The position numbers and the translations under genes were made by a program. From CAYXLI01 sp964464925 (lineage in GTDB: Bacteria > Acidobacteriota > Terriglobia > Bryobacterales > Bryobacteraceae), in NCBI GenBank assembly GCA_964464925.1, contig CAYXLI010000010.1, positions 124,001 to 188,000 of the forward strand: a DNA stretch of 64,000 nucleotides, read 5' to 3'. The notes below the pieces were generated by a model. The model was given only the letters and a program-made list of their open reading frames with translations, was not told where the DNA came from and searched no databases. This document shows positions 34,829-43,409 of this stretch, in pieces; within the stretch, counting starts at the first letter, position 1, and each line of letters opens with the position of its first letter.

Positions 34829-35780
34829 AGAACCGGTCGATCTGCGCCTTATGCGCCACCGCGAGCCGGTCTGATAATTCGCGCATCTCCCCGGCCGGAA
34901 GCGGTTTGTATGCTTTGGCGACAGAGATGTTCTCGTCAATGAACTCAAGCTTCGGCATGCCGACCACTGCGGCTGAAACCGGCAGCGACAGCGAGTAGCG
35001 AATCAGCTTCTCTACCGGAGCCTTGCCGTTCAGGTGCTCCTGTGCGAATACTTTCATCGCGATGACGCCCAGCTTTTTCTTGTTGGCTACAGGAAGAGCA
35101 ATCTGCTCAAAGCTGGTGGTGAGCAGTTCATTGACCTTCATTCCGCCTGGAGCGCTTGCCATTCCCGCACGCGCGGCGTTCAGGGCCATCTGAGTGCAAT
35201 CGAAGTCGTGCCGTTCCAGGGCCGTTCTCAGGACCTCGGGATCCGTGTGGCTGGTCACGCCAATGAATCGCGTCATCTTCTGATCACGGAGTTTATAGAG
35301 AGCTTTCAGCACACCTGCTTCCGCCGCCGCGAGATCCTCAGCGGTGGTCAGCGAATGGATGTGGGTGAGGTCCAGGTGGTCCGTATTCAGGCGCTTGAGG
35401 CTGCCCTCGAAGATGCGCATGGCGTCGTCATATCCGCGAGCGTCGATCTTGGTGGCCAGAAAGATGTTCTTACGTCGCGGCGGGATCACCTTACCCACGC
35501 GCGTTTCGCTCTTGCCTTTGCCGTAGCCGTATGCCGTATCCACATACGTGATCCCCAGATCGAGCGCCTTGGTCAGTGCTTCGGCTGCCTTCTCGTCATC
35601 AGGATAGGAAAGGAACCGGCTGCCGCATCCGAACGCGAGAATCGAAACGCGCGCCCCTGTTTTGCCCAGGATGCGCGTAGGCATTCCGGTGGTACCGTCC
35701 ACGTCCGCCCCTAGGGCCGTATGGGCCGCCAGAGTACTCAATGCTGCGGATTCCAGAAACTGCCGGCGGGAAATCGCCAT
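34806..35780 (-). CDS. Aldo/keto reductase with Tat signal
   Basis: 324 aa. N-terminal MAISRRQFLESAALSTLAAHTA is a twin-arginine type signal. The AKR core follows: LGKTGARVSILAFGCG, catalytic Asp81 and Tyr86 in YVDTAYGYGKGKSE, Lys111 in FLATKID, His142 in LDLTHIHSL. It reduces carbonyls with NAD(P)H; substrate unknown. GAGGTG stands 5 nt before the ATG. A cofactor-binding enzyme exported by Tat fits, since Tat carries folded proteins. Confidence 0.9.
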   Translation of the reverse strand: MAISRRQFLESAALSTLAAHTALGADVDGTTGMPTRILGKTGARVSILAFGCGSRFLSYPDDEKAAEALTKALDLGITYVDTAYGYGKGKSETRVGKVIPPRRKNIFLATKIDARGYDDAMRIFEGSLKRLNTDHLDLTHIHSLTTAEDLAAAEAGVLKALYKLRDQKMTRFIGVTSHTDPEVLRTALERHDFDCTQMALNAARAGMASAPGGMKVNELLTTSFEQIALPVANKKKLGVIAMKVFAQEHLNGKAPVEKLIRYSLSLPVSAAVVGMPKLEFIDENISVAKAYKPLPAGEMRELSDRLAVAHKAQIDRFFSGHVDA

Positions 35781-35816
35781 GATTGCACCTCGCAAATCAT
35801 GGTATCGCAGACCGGG

Positions 35817-37586
35817 CTAGCGGAGGGTTAGGCGAGTCGCGTTCTCGAGGTCGGCGTGGGCGCCCGCCGCATCTCCGGACGCTCTCTTCGCGGCCGCCCG
35901 GTTTCGCAGCGCATTTTCGTACGACGGATTGAGCCGCAAGGCAATCGAGTAATCTTCGATCGCTTTTTTGTATTGCTTCAGGCGGAAATAGGCGAAGCCT
36001 CTGCCGTTGTAGGCCTGTGCGAAATCGGACTTCTGTTGGAGGGCTTCATTGAATTCGGCGATCGCGGCGGCGAACTTGCCTTCGTTTGTGAGTTCTCGTC
36101 CCCGGCGGTTGTGGACTTCGGGCGGCATCGCTGCTGGTTTTGTCACAGCCGGGGCGGGGTGAACAGCAGTCGCAGGCGCAGGCGTGGGGGGACGCGCCTT
36201 TTCCGGCTGGGCGGCCGGAGGTGGCGATGCAGGAATACTCTTAGGCTGCGGCACGGCCGGCGCCAGTTGTACCATAGCGGCCGGTTTGTTCGGTTCAGGT
36301 ACCGGAGTGGCCGTGGCTGGCGGTACCTGCTGTTTGGGTGCCGGCTGAACCTGAGGCGGCGCCGGAGCAACCGACACCAGCGGTTTGGGCTTAGATTCGG
36401 TTGGACTGACCTGAGGCCGAACGTACGCCGTGTCCTTGTGCTCCAGCCGCTCCGTTGCCAGTGCCATGAGGTCGTGCGCCTGCCCATAATCAGGGCGGAT
36501 TCGCAACGCCTGCTGCAAGTCAACCACAGCATACGAATATCGTCCTAGCAGGTAATAAGCATTTCCACGGGCGCACCAGGCTTCTGCAAGGTTCGGATTC
36601 AGGCGGATAGCAGTAGTTCGGTCTTCCAGACCCTTTTCATGCTGCCCGAGGGCGTGATAAGACCCGCCCCTCACTACATATCCCTCCGCCCAATTGGGAC
36701 GCAGCTCGACCACCTTGTTCCGGTCTGCCAGTGCCTTTTCGTGCTGACCTAACTCAGCATACGCCGTGCTCCTGGCGAGGTAATTCCGGGTTTCCGCAGG
36801 ATCGAGTTCGATTGCTTTGTTGTAATCCTGAATCGCCTTCGCATACTGGGCATCTATGTGTTCCAGGGCGGCGCCGCGGAGCAGGTACGCGCGGGATACA
36901 CCGGGATTGATCCGTATGGAGGAGTCCAGATCCGCGACAGCTTCTCTCCATTCGCCGGCCTGCCCATGTGCAAAGCCGCGGTCCAACAAGGCCACGGCGT
37001 CATTTGGTTGAAGCGCGATGGCGCGGGTCAGATCCTCAATGGCATCCCGGTAGCGCTCCATTTTGATGTAAAGTTGCCCGCGCCCGCGGTAAGGCTCCGG
37101 GGCATCCAACTTCATCCTGCTCGCGCGGCCCCAGTCTTCGAGCGCTTTATCGCGTGCATCGAGATTCTCATAAATCCGCGCTCTTGCGGCATACACGGTA
37201 AAGTGCTGCATGCCTAACTCAATGGCGCGCGTGTAGTCGTTCAGGGCTTCTTTGTTCTCGCCCAAATCCGCCAGGGCGTCGCCGCGGAGTTTTAGCGCTT
37301 CGGTATCCGAAGCGTTCAGCCGCAACGCCTCGGTAAGGTCATTCGCCGCATTCTGCGGCTGCTTCAGGTTGAGGTAAACTCTGGCGCGCTGGCGGCGGAG
37401 CGTGGCGTTATCGCCGCCGTTGTCTATCGCCGTGGTGTATGACTTGAGTGCGCGGTCGTACTGCCCGGAATTCTCGGCCCGAACGCCTTCTTCATAGGCG
37501 TCGCGCGACTTACGCGCATCGGGCCGTTGGGCCAAGAGCGTGGATGCGCAAACAGCAAGGAGTAAAGTAATTCGTAGGTAAATCAA
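35817..37586 (-). CDS. Exported TPR-repeat protein with proline-rich linker
   Basis: 589 aa from a TTG start. Signal peptide (IYLRITLLLAVCASTLLA), then about ten tetratricopeptide repeats such as GQYDRALKSYTTAIDNGGDN, PNDAVALLDRGFAHGQAGEW and PAETRNYLARSTAYAELGQHEKAL. A Pro/Ala/Gln-rich linker (about residues 395-485) separates them from two more repeats (FAAAIAEFNEALQQKSDFAQAYNGRGFAYF, YKKAIEDYSIALRLNPSYENAL). Probably a periplasmic protein-binding scaffold. The linker resembles flexible spacers between binding modules. Confidence 0.87.
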   Translation of the reverse strand: MIYLRITLLLAVCASTLLAQRPDARKSRDAYEEGVRAENSGQYDRALKSYTTAIDNGGDNATLRRQRARVYLNLKQPQNAANDLTEALRLNASDTEALKLRGDALADLGENKEALNDYTRAIELGMQHFTVYAARARIYENLDARDKALEDWGRASRMKLDAPEPYRGRGQLYIKMERYRDAIEDLTRAIALQPNDAVALLDRGFAHGQAGEWREAVADLDSSIRINPGVSRAYLLRGAALEHIDAQYAKAIQDYNKAIELDPAETRNYLARSTAYAELGQHEKALADRNKVVELRPNWAEGYVVRGGSYHALGQHEKGLEDRTTAIRLNPNLAEAWCARGNAYYLLGRYSYAVVDLQQALRIRPDYGQAHDLMALATERLEHKDTAYVRPQVSPTESKPKPLVSVAPAPPQVQPAPKQQVPPATATPVPEPNKPAAMVQLAPAVPQPKSIPASPPPAAQPEKARPPTPAPATAVHPAPAVTKPAAMPPEVHNRRGRELTNEGKFAAAIAEFNEALQQKSDFAQAYNGRGFAYFRLKQYKKAIEDYSIALRLNPSYENALRNRAAAKRASGDAAGAHADLENATRLTLR

Positions 37587-37653
37587 GGATTTGCCTACCA
37601 GTGTACCCTTGCCTGGGACCGTCAGAGCAATCGGCTCCGGCTAACGCGCTAAC

Positions 37654-38532
37654 ATGGAAGACGGCCTATCCAAACCCATGAGTTGGTGGACGCGACAGAA
37701 GCCTTCCGTCTCCCCTGAAGGTACCGAAGAAAGCAGCAAAACGGTCAAGACCGAAGGTCTTTGGACCAAATGCGATAGCTGCGGGCAAATCACCTGGCGC
37801 AAAGCGCTTGAGGAAGGCCTGCATGTGTGCCCGAAGTGTGGTCACCATTTCAAGATCGACGCCCGAACCCGGCTCGACCTTCTGTTCGATGAGGGCACGT
37901 ACGAAGAATTCGATACGGATCTGGTCTCTACGGATCCTCTCTCGTTCGTAGATTCCAAGTCCTACCTGGACCGCCTTGCAGCCATGCAGAAGAGCACCGC
38001 CCTCAAGGACGCTATTATCTCCGCAAGCGGCCTTCTGAACGGGCGGCGCGCGAATATTTGCGCGCTTGAGTTGAAGTTCATCGGCGGAAGTATGGGCGCT
38101 GTGATGGGCGAAAAAATCACCCGTGCTATCGAACGTTCGCTGGCCCACAAAGTCCCACTGATCGTGGTCTCCGCGTCCGGCGGAGCGCGCATGCAGGAAG
38201 GCGCGATCAGTTTGATGCAGTTAGCGAAAATCAGCTCTGCTCTTATGCGTTTGGACGATGCCCGCATCCCGTATATCAGCGTACTTACCGATCCGACGAC
38301 CGGGGGTGTAACGGCGAGTTTCGCAATGCTTGGCGACCTGAACATCGCCGAACCTGGTGCACTGATCGGTTTTGCGGGCCCTCGGGTGATTGAGCAGACC
38401 ATTCGGCAGAAACTGCCAGAAGGCTTTCAGCGGAGTGAGTTTCTGCTGAAGCATGGTTTTCTCGACGCGGTTGTGGCCCGCGGCGACATGAAGAACTACC
38501 TCGCCAACGCACTTGATTTCTTCTGCATATAG
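37654..38532 (+). CDS. accD: Acetyl-CoA carboxylase carboxyltransferase, beta subunit
   Basis: 292 aa. The zinc finger CDSCGQ...CPKCGHH is followed by the crotonase-like carboxyltransferase core: DPLSFVDSKSYLDRL, LKFIGGSMGAVMGEKI, SASGGARMQEGAISLMQLAKISSAL, DPTTGGVTASFAMLGD and GFAGPRVIEQTIRQKLPEGFQ. It makes malonyl-CoA for fatty acid synthesis together with AccA, not in this window. A second ATG at 37678 (MSWWTRQ) resembles the start of other AccD proteins and may be the true one. Confidence 0.95.
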   Translation: MEDGLSKPMSWWTRQKPSVSPEGTEESSKTVKTEGLWTKCDSCGQITWRKALEEGLHVCPKCGHHFKIDARTRLDLLFDEGTYEEFDTDLVSTDPLSFVDSKSYLDRLAAMQKSTALKDAIISASGLLNGRRANICALELKFIGGSMGAVMGEKITRAIERSLAHKVPLIVVSASGGARMQEGAISLMQLAKISSALMRLDDARIPYISVLTDPTTGGVTASFAMLGDLNIAEPGALIGFAGPRVIEQTIRQKLPEGFQRSEFLLKHGFLDAVVARGDMKNYLANALDFFCI

Positions 38533-38544
38533 AATCGAAAGACA

Positions 38545-40008
38545 ATGCGATGGCTGCCGTGCCTTACTTGCCTGTATCCTGCTTACTGGCTCGGCTCGTC
38601 CTGCGTGCATGCATTGCCGGCATTCCTGACCGCTGCCTTCCTCCGCTCCCACGTTGAAATCCTCGCGAACTGGACTGGCATGTTTGCGCAGGCTTCGGGC
38701 ATGCGAACATACTTCCTTCCCGCGACGGCGGGTGCGCTGGCGCTGATTCTCGTCATCCTATTCCTGGTTTCGCGCGTGCAGCGTGCAGTTGCCGGATGGC
38801 TCGCCATCGCAGTGGGGTCTGCCGGATTATGGCGGTTCGCGACGTTTTTTCTATTCGGAAGTGGCCGCCGAACCGGTGTTTGGATCGGTATTCTGTTTCT
38901 GATTCCCGTCTCATTGGGCATTCGCTGGTTGTTCCGGCAGCCGCGGCCAGGCTGGGGAGCCGCCGTCGCAGTAACTGTGCTCGCCGTTGTGCTGGGCGTA
39001 TGCGCGAAGGCGTTCGAACGGCAGACGCGCGAACAGCGCCGAGCCTCTGAGCGGGCTCTGCTCGAATCTGCGCCACCATTGCCGCGAACGGATTTTCCGC
39101 GTGTGATCAGGTTCCAGAAGGGGGTCAATTTCACTGCAGAGGCCCCGGGCGGCTATTTCTCCGGAAACGTTCAGCCGATGCTGCAACAACTGCGCGGCAT
39201 GGGGGTGGACGCGATCGCCCTCATCCCTTATGGATCAAATCGGAAGGGTTCACCGCAGATTGGCATGAATATGGGTATGGAGCGCGATGAAGGCATCGAG
39301 AGGGTGTCGCGCATTGCCCACGCCCTCGGCATGAGTGTGATGCTCAAGCCTCAACTCTGGATTTTTCCCGGCTTCCCTGGCGACCAGGAGTTCGCGAACG
39401 ATTCCGACAGGCGTGCCTGGTTCGAGCAGTATCTGCGTTTTGCGGAGCACAATGCGGAACTCGCCCGGCGCGTTCACGCGGACGTCCTCTGCGTAGGTGT
39501 CGAGTTCGTGAAACTGACCCGCTATGAATCCGATTGGCGCCGCATCATCGCGCGATCGCGCGAACTCTACCCAGGACCGCTCGTCTATGCGGCCACTCAG
39601 GGCGATGAGTTCGAGAACGTGAAGTTCTGGGATGCACTCGATTACGTCGGCCTGAACGATTACTATCCGCTTCCGGATTCACTTGCGATGAATGGTGTGC
39701 TGCAGCGCATCACGGCCGTGCAGAGCCGTTACAAGAAACCAGTCATCCTGACTGAGGTAGGTTTCACGAGCATGATAGCTCCGCACAAAGAGCCGTGGGG
39801 AGAAAATCCGCGGGCGATCTCCATGGAGGACCAGGCCCGATGCTACGAATCCCTGTTGCGCGCCATGTACAAACAACCATGGCTGGCGGGCATGTATTGG
39901 TGGAAAGTCGGGACAGACGGACACGGCGGTCCTGACGATGGATCCTTCACACCGTGGAAAAAGCCGGCGATGCAGGTTCTGTCTATGTGGTACGCGCGGC
40001 CGCGGTAG
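38545..40008 (+). CDS. Membrane-anchored TIM-barrel glycosidase-like protein (GH113/GTA type)
   Basis: 487 aa. Four hydrophobic segments fill the first ~155 residues. Then a TIM-barrel domain: RFQKGVNFTAEAPGGYFS, LRGMGVDAIALIPYGSN, MSVMLKPQLWIFPGFPGD, DVLCVGVEFVKLT, DALDYVGLNDYYPL, KPVILTEVGFTSM, WLAGMYWWKVGTDG. The Glu in GVEF and in LTEVGF are the likely acid/base and nucleophile, as in GH113 mannanases. Substrate unproven. It lies 12 nt after accD and next to epsI/exosortase. TAGAAT stands 9 nt before the ATG; an internal ATG at 38701 is possible. Confidence 0.78.
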   Translation: MRWLPCLTCLYPAYWLGSSCVHALPAFLTAAFLRSHVEILANWTGMFAQASGMRTYFLPATAGALALILVILFLVSRVQRAVAGWLAIAVGSAGLWRFATFFLFGSGRRTGVWIGILFLIPVSLGIRWLFRQPRPGWGAAVAVTVLAVVLGVCAKAFERQTREQRRASERALLESAPPLPRTDFPRVIRFQKGVNFTAEAPGGYFSGNVQPMLQQLRGMGVDAIALIPYGSNRKGSPQIGMNMGMERDEGIERVSRIAHALGMSVMLKPQLWIFPGFPGDQEFANDSDRRAWFEQYLRFAEHNAELARRVHADVLCVGVEFVKLTRYESDWRRIIARSRELYPGPLVYAATQGDEFENVKFWDALDYVGLNDYYPLPDSLAMNGVLQRITAVQSRYKKPVILTEVGFTSMIAPHKEPWGENPRAISMEDQARCYESLLRAMYKQPWLAGMYWWKVGTDGHGGPDDGSFTPWKKPAMQVLSMWYARPR

Positions 40009-40016
40009 CTTGCCGT

Positions 40017-40694
40017 TTACGCCGGGAAATACTGCCGCACGGTGTTGAAACTGGCCTGGATGAACTCGGTCGCAATCCTGGTAGCTGTGGCTTCATCGTC
40101 TCCGACAACCGGCACAATTACCCGAACCAGAGCCGTGTCCGAACGGTTATACCGGATTGCGTCGGCGATCGAAAAAAATCGCGCGCGGTATTCACTGGCC
40201 ACCACGCGATCTCTCGATTGATACCAGTACATGACGATGCTCTTGCTGTCGCCCTTCGCTACCAGGTAACGGTTGACTTCGATGGGACCGCGCCCAGGCA
40301 CATCGATATGGACGAATTCCGATACGGACGGCACCCAGCCGCTGCCGGGCAGGCAGTTTTTCGGAGAGTGGGGCATCTGCCCGGTACGCTGCGTCTTGAA
40401 GTAGGCAACGAACAAATGTGCGGGCAACGGGGCTCCGGGCCGGCCGTAGGACCGCGTCAGCAACTCGTCCGCTTTCAGCACATCCTGCGTCTCTTTATCG
40501 ACAACGCCTTCCTGCAGCAAACGCCAGTCCCCGATCTGAGCCGGAACTTCGCTAAGCGGCTTCTTCGGCGCAATCGCTTCGTTGCGGGTCATGCCGTATG
40601 TAATTACGGCCTGCAGGATCAGCACAGCCGTAAGGATCTGTGCGGCCCGCGAGTTCAGAAAACCGCGTTCACTTTGGCTGTTGGGCAAGGACAT
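40017..40694 (-). CDS. epsI: EpsI-family exosortase-associated protein
   Basis: 225 aa. One N-terminal membrane helix (AAQILTAVLILQAVITYG) and a periplasmic DUF3485 domain: PAQIGDWRLLQEGVVDKETQDVLKADELLTRSY, HSPKNCLPGSGWVP (conserved Cys), VNRYLVAKGDSKSIVMYWYQSRDRVVASEY. EpsI proteins accompany exosortases, often with exopolysaccharide genes. It overlaps the exosortase gene by 26 nt and is read with it. Confidence 0.9.
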   Translation of the reverse strand: MSLPNSQSERGFLNSRAAQILTAVLILQAVITYGMTRNEAIAPKKPLSEVPAQIGDWRLLQEGVVDKETQDVLKADELLTRSYGRPGAPLPAHLFVAYFKTQRTGQMPHSPKNCLPGSGWVPSVSEFVHIDVPGRGPIEVNRYLVAKGDSKSIVMYWYQSRDRVVASEYRARFFSIADAIRYNRSDTALVRVIVPVVGDDEATATRIATEFIQASFNTVRQYFPA

Positions 40695-41565
40695 AGGCGT
40701 TGACGACTCTCGAAATGAGTTGATGGACGAAAATGAGGATCGCGAGCGCGATCATGAAAATGACCCAGCCGGACATCTCGTGCGGAAGTCCGGTCGCCAG
40801 ATCGGGGCGGATCTCGCTCATGATGCCCGTAAGTGTTACCCGGCCGGCGTTCGCCACGATGGCGATCGGAATGGTGCACAGGAACAGAACCCAGCGCATC
40901 CAGCGGCGCTGGTCAAAGAAGTACGCATAAACAAGGGAAAGAAACGTGAGGGAAAGGAGGGATCGGATGCCGCTGCATGCTTCCACAACCGATAGTTTCT
41001 GGCTGGGCAATTCCAGGACGTTTCCATCGCGGAGCACGGGAACCCCCATCAATTCGAGAGCTGTGGCCGCGACTTGACTGGCAAACAATTGCAATGGAAA
41101 TGTAATCCGGTTGTAGATAATGGCCGGAATCGGCACCATGAAAACCAGAAGCATCAACGGGAAGGCTAGAATCCTGAGGGCTTGGGTTCCGCCGAGGAAA
41201 AGCACGGTTCCCACAACAGATTCGATAAAGGCCATGCGCGTGGTGAACAATTCCGCGCCGATCGTCGCGATATACAGTTGAAATCCCGAAAATAGTACGA
41301 TTGCCAGTCCCCAGTAGTTTGGCTTCAGGTCGATAGCCAGCAACTTCTCCCGGTTTTGCCACGCGATGTAGGCGGCAACGACAGGGACGAAGAAGCCATG
41401 TCCCATGTCTTCATCGTTGTTCCACTGTTTCACCAGCATCCACAAAACGGGTGCATAGCAAAGGACCAGGAGGGCGGAGAACCAGCCAATGGTAAGCCAA
41501 TCGAAATTGCGCTTCGGGGGTTGGTTTACGGGTGCGGGCGTTACAGGCGCGGCTACAGAGCTCAT
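40669..41565 (-). CDS. Exosortase
   Basis: 298 aa with about eight membrane helices. The catalytic triad is clear: Cys197 in VVEACSGIRSL, Arg242 in ANAGRVTLTG, His262 in GLPHEMSGW. It cleaves PEP-CTERM signals at the cytoplasmic membrane; the PEP-CTERM protein at 34145 is the only visible substrate in the window. Which Xrt subtype it belongs to cannot be decided by eye. Confidence 0.93.
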   Translation of the reverse strand: MSSVAAPVTPAPVNQPPKRNFDWLTIGWFSALLVLCYAPVLWMLVKQWNNDEDMGHGFFVPVVAAYIAWQNREKLLAIDLKPNYWGLAIVLFSGFQLYIATIGAELFTTRMAFIESVVGTVLFLGGTQALRILAFPLMLLVFMVPIPAIIYNRITFPLQLFASQVAATALELMGVPVLRDGNVLELPSQKLSVVEACSGIRSLLSLTFLSLVYAYFFDQRRWMRWVLFLCTIPIAIVANAGRVTLTGIMSEIRPDLATGLPHEMSGWVIFMIALAILIFVHQLISRVVNAYVLAQQPK

Positions 41566-41629
41566 TCGTGGACCACGGATTCGACGATTGAAACAGCTTT
41601 TCGTACCAGACCAGCAGCCGCCAGACGTC

Positions 41630-41635
41630 TAGAAT
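41630..41635 (+). promoter_or_regulatory. -10 box of the S55 protease gene
   Basis: TAGAAT ends 7 nt before the GTG start at 41643, so the transcript would begin at the start codon. No Shine-Dalgarno is present. Confidence 0.4.
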
Positions 41636-41642
41636 AGAGTCA

Positions 41643-43409
41643 GTGACCCGCTACAGGTTACCCAATTATTTTACAACGATCGCCAGCCTCGTGTTCGCCG
41701 TCAATGCGCTGGGCGGTCCCGCCTTCTTCCCTCTGAGGGATATCAGGGAAGGTATGCGCGGCGTGGGCCGGACCGTGTTCCAGGGCGACCGCGTCGAGGA
41801 ATTCCAGGTGGAAATCCTCGGTGTGCTGGAAAATGCAGGTCCTAAGCAGTCCATTATCCTGGCGCGTGTCTCCGGCGGACCGCTGGAGCGAACCGGGGTG
41901 ATGCAGGGGATGAGCGGCAGTCCGGTTTATATCGACGGGAAGCTGGTTGGGGCGCTCGCGATGGCCTTTCCTTTCTCTAAAGAGCCGATTGCGGGAATTC
42001 GGCCGATTGAGGAGATGGTTCAGGTTGCCGCAGGTGGCGGACCACTCGCGCAGGTGCAAGGAGCGGTACAACTCGCCGATACTTCTCTCACGGCTCATTT
42101 CCCGAAGCGGGAAGAGGCGCGCGAATCCAAGCTGGCGGAAATCATGACCCCGATCTCGTTCAGCGGGTTTACTCATAACACTCTCGAGGCATTCGGGATC
42201 CAGTTGCGCGCACTTGGGCTGGAGCCTCAGCAGGGCGTTTCCGGGGGCGCCACGTCCAGCGCAAGAAAACAGAACAATGCGCCTCTGGAGCCCGGGTCCA
42301 TGATCAGCGTCCAGATGATTACCGGAGATATGAGCGTAGGCGCAGATGGAACGGTCACCCACATCGACGGAAATAAAATCTACGCGTTCGGTCATCGATT
42401 CATGGCGCTCGGCAACGCGGATATGCCGTTCTCCCGTTCCAATGTGATCACGCTGCTGCCAAACCTGCAGTCATCCTTCAAGATCTCAACGAGCGGCGAT
42501 TTCCTGGGCACAATCACATCGGATCGCAATGCGGCTATCGTCGGGGAGCTTTCCAGAAAGCCCCGCATGATCCCATTAAACATCTGGATAAAAGGTGCTG
42601 CCCCGATGAAGTACCACATGGAGATGGTCAACGATCCGCTGTTGTCTCCACTGCTATTGCAGATGGCTCTTTATTCGACGCTGGACGCCACTGAGCGTAC
42701 GCTCGGGCGTGGCAGCGTCGCCGTGCTCGGCAAAATTGAATTTGAGGGCTTGCCGCCGGTGGAGATCCATAATATTTTCGCGGGGGACTTCAATGTACCC
42801 TTGCAAGCGGCTCTTTCAACAGCGCTTCCGCTCGGCTATGCGCTCCAGAACAATACGGATGGCCTCAAGCTCCGAAGTGCATCTTTGGAAGTCGAGTCGT
42901 ATACGGAGAAGCGGCAATTGCAAATCGATCAGGTCTGGGCATCGCGGCGCGAAGCCCATCCGGGCGAAGAATTCACGATTACGGCTCTACTGGAGGGCGA
43001 TCACGGTCAGGAGGTTCGGCGCGAACTGAAGTACCAGGTACCGGTAGGTGCGCCGACCGGCCCTCTCTACATAACCGTAGGCGACGGAACCACCACCAAC
43101 GTTGCGGATTACCAGCAGTTCTCGCTCACGCAGCCGCGCACTGGCGAACAAATCGTTACGTTCCTGAACAGGCTGCGCGGCAACAACCGCGCGTATGTGA
43201 GGCTCTGGCGTTCGGATCCCGTCTTTCAAGTGCAAGGCCAGGACCTGGTGAATGCCCCGGCCTCGGTAGCGATGGTGCTCGCCAAGGCGCAGGGAGCGTA
43301 CGGATCCAACACGCCTCGCTCCGCCAAAGTTGCCGAGTTGGATATGCCTATTGAGAACGGCTTCGTCGTTACCGGTGCGAAAACCATCCAGGTGGATATC
43401 AAGGAATGA
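41643..43409 (+). CDS. SpoIVB-type S55 peptidase-domain protein
   Basis: 588 aa, GTG start, with an N-terminal signal segment (TIASLVFAVNALGGPAFFPLRDIREGMRGVGRTVFQG). The S55 domain shows the catalytic Ser in MQGMSGSPVYIDGKLVGALAMAF and the His-containing region KIYAFGHRFMALGNADMPFS. In sporulating bacteria S55 enzymes are signalling proteases; here no sporulation genes are seen and the family is common in Acidobacteria with unknown role. The C-terminal ~200 residues are beta-rich (QIDQVWASRREAHPGEEFTITALLEG). It overlaps the next gene by 4 nt. Confidence 0.88.
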   Translation: MTRYRLPNYFTTIASLVFAVNALGGPAFFPLRDIREGMRGVGRTVFQGDRVEEFQVEILGVLENAGPKQSIILARVSGGPLERTGVMQGMSGSPVYIDGKLVGALAMAFPFSKEPIAGIRPIEEMVQVAAGGGPLAQVQGAVQLADTSLTAHFPKREEARESKLAEIMTPISFSGFTHNTLEAFGIQLRALGLEPQQGVSGGATSSARKQNNAPLEPGSMISVQMITGDMSVGADGTVTHIDGNKIYAFGHRFMALGNADMPFSRSNVITLLPNLQSSFKISTSGDFLGTITSDRNAAIVGELSRKPRMIPLNIWIKGAAPMKYHMEMVNDPLLSPLLLQMALYSTLDATERTLGRGSVAVLGKIEFEGLPPVEIHNIFAGDFNVPLQAALSTALPLGYALQNNTDGLKLRSASLEVESYTEKRQLQIDQVWASRREAHPGEEFTITALLEGDHGQEVRRELKYQVPVGAPTGPLYITVGDGTTTNVADYQQFSLTQPRTGEQIVTFLNRLRGNNRAYVRLWRSDPVFQVQGQDLVNAPASVAMVLAKAQGAYGSNTPRSAKVAELDMPIENGFVVTGAKTIQVDIKE

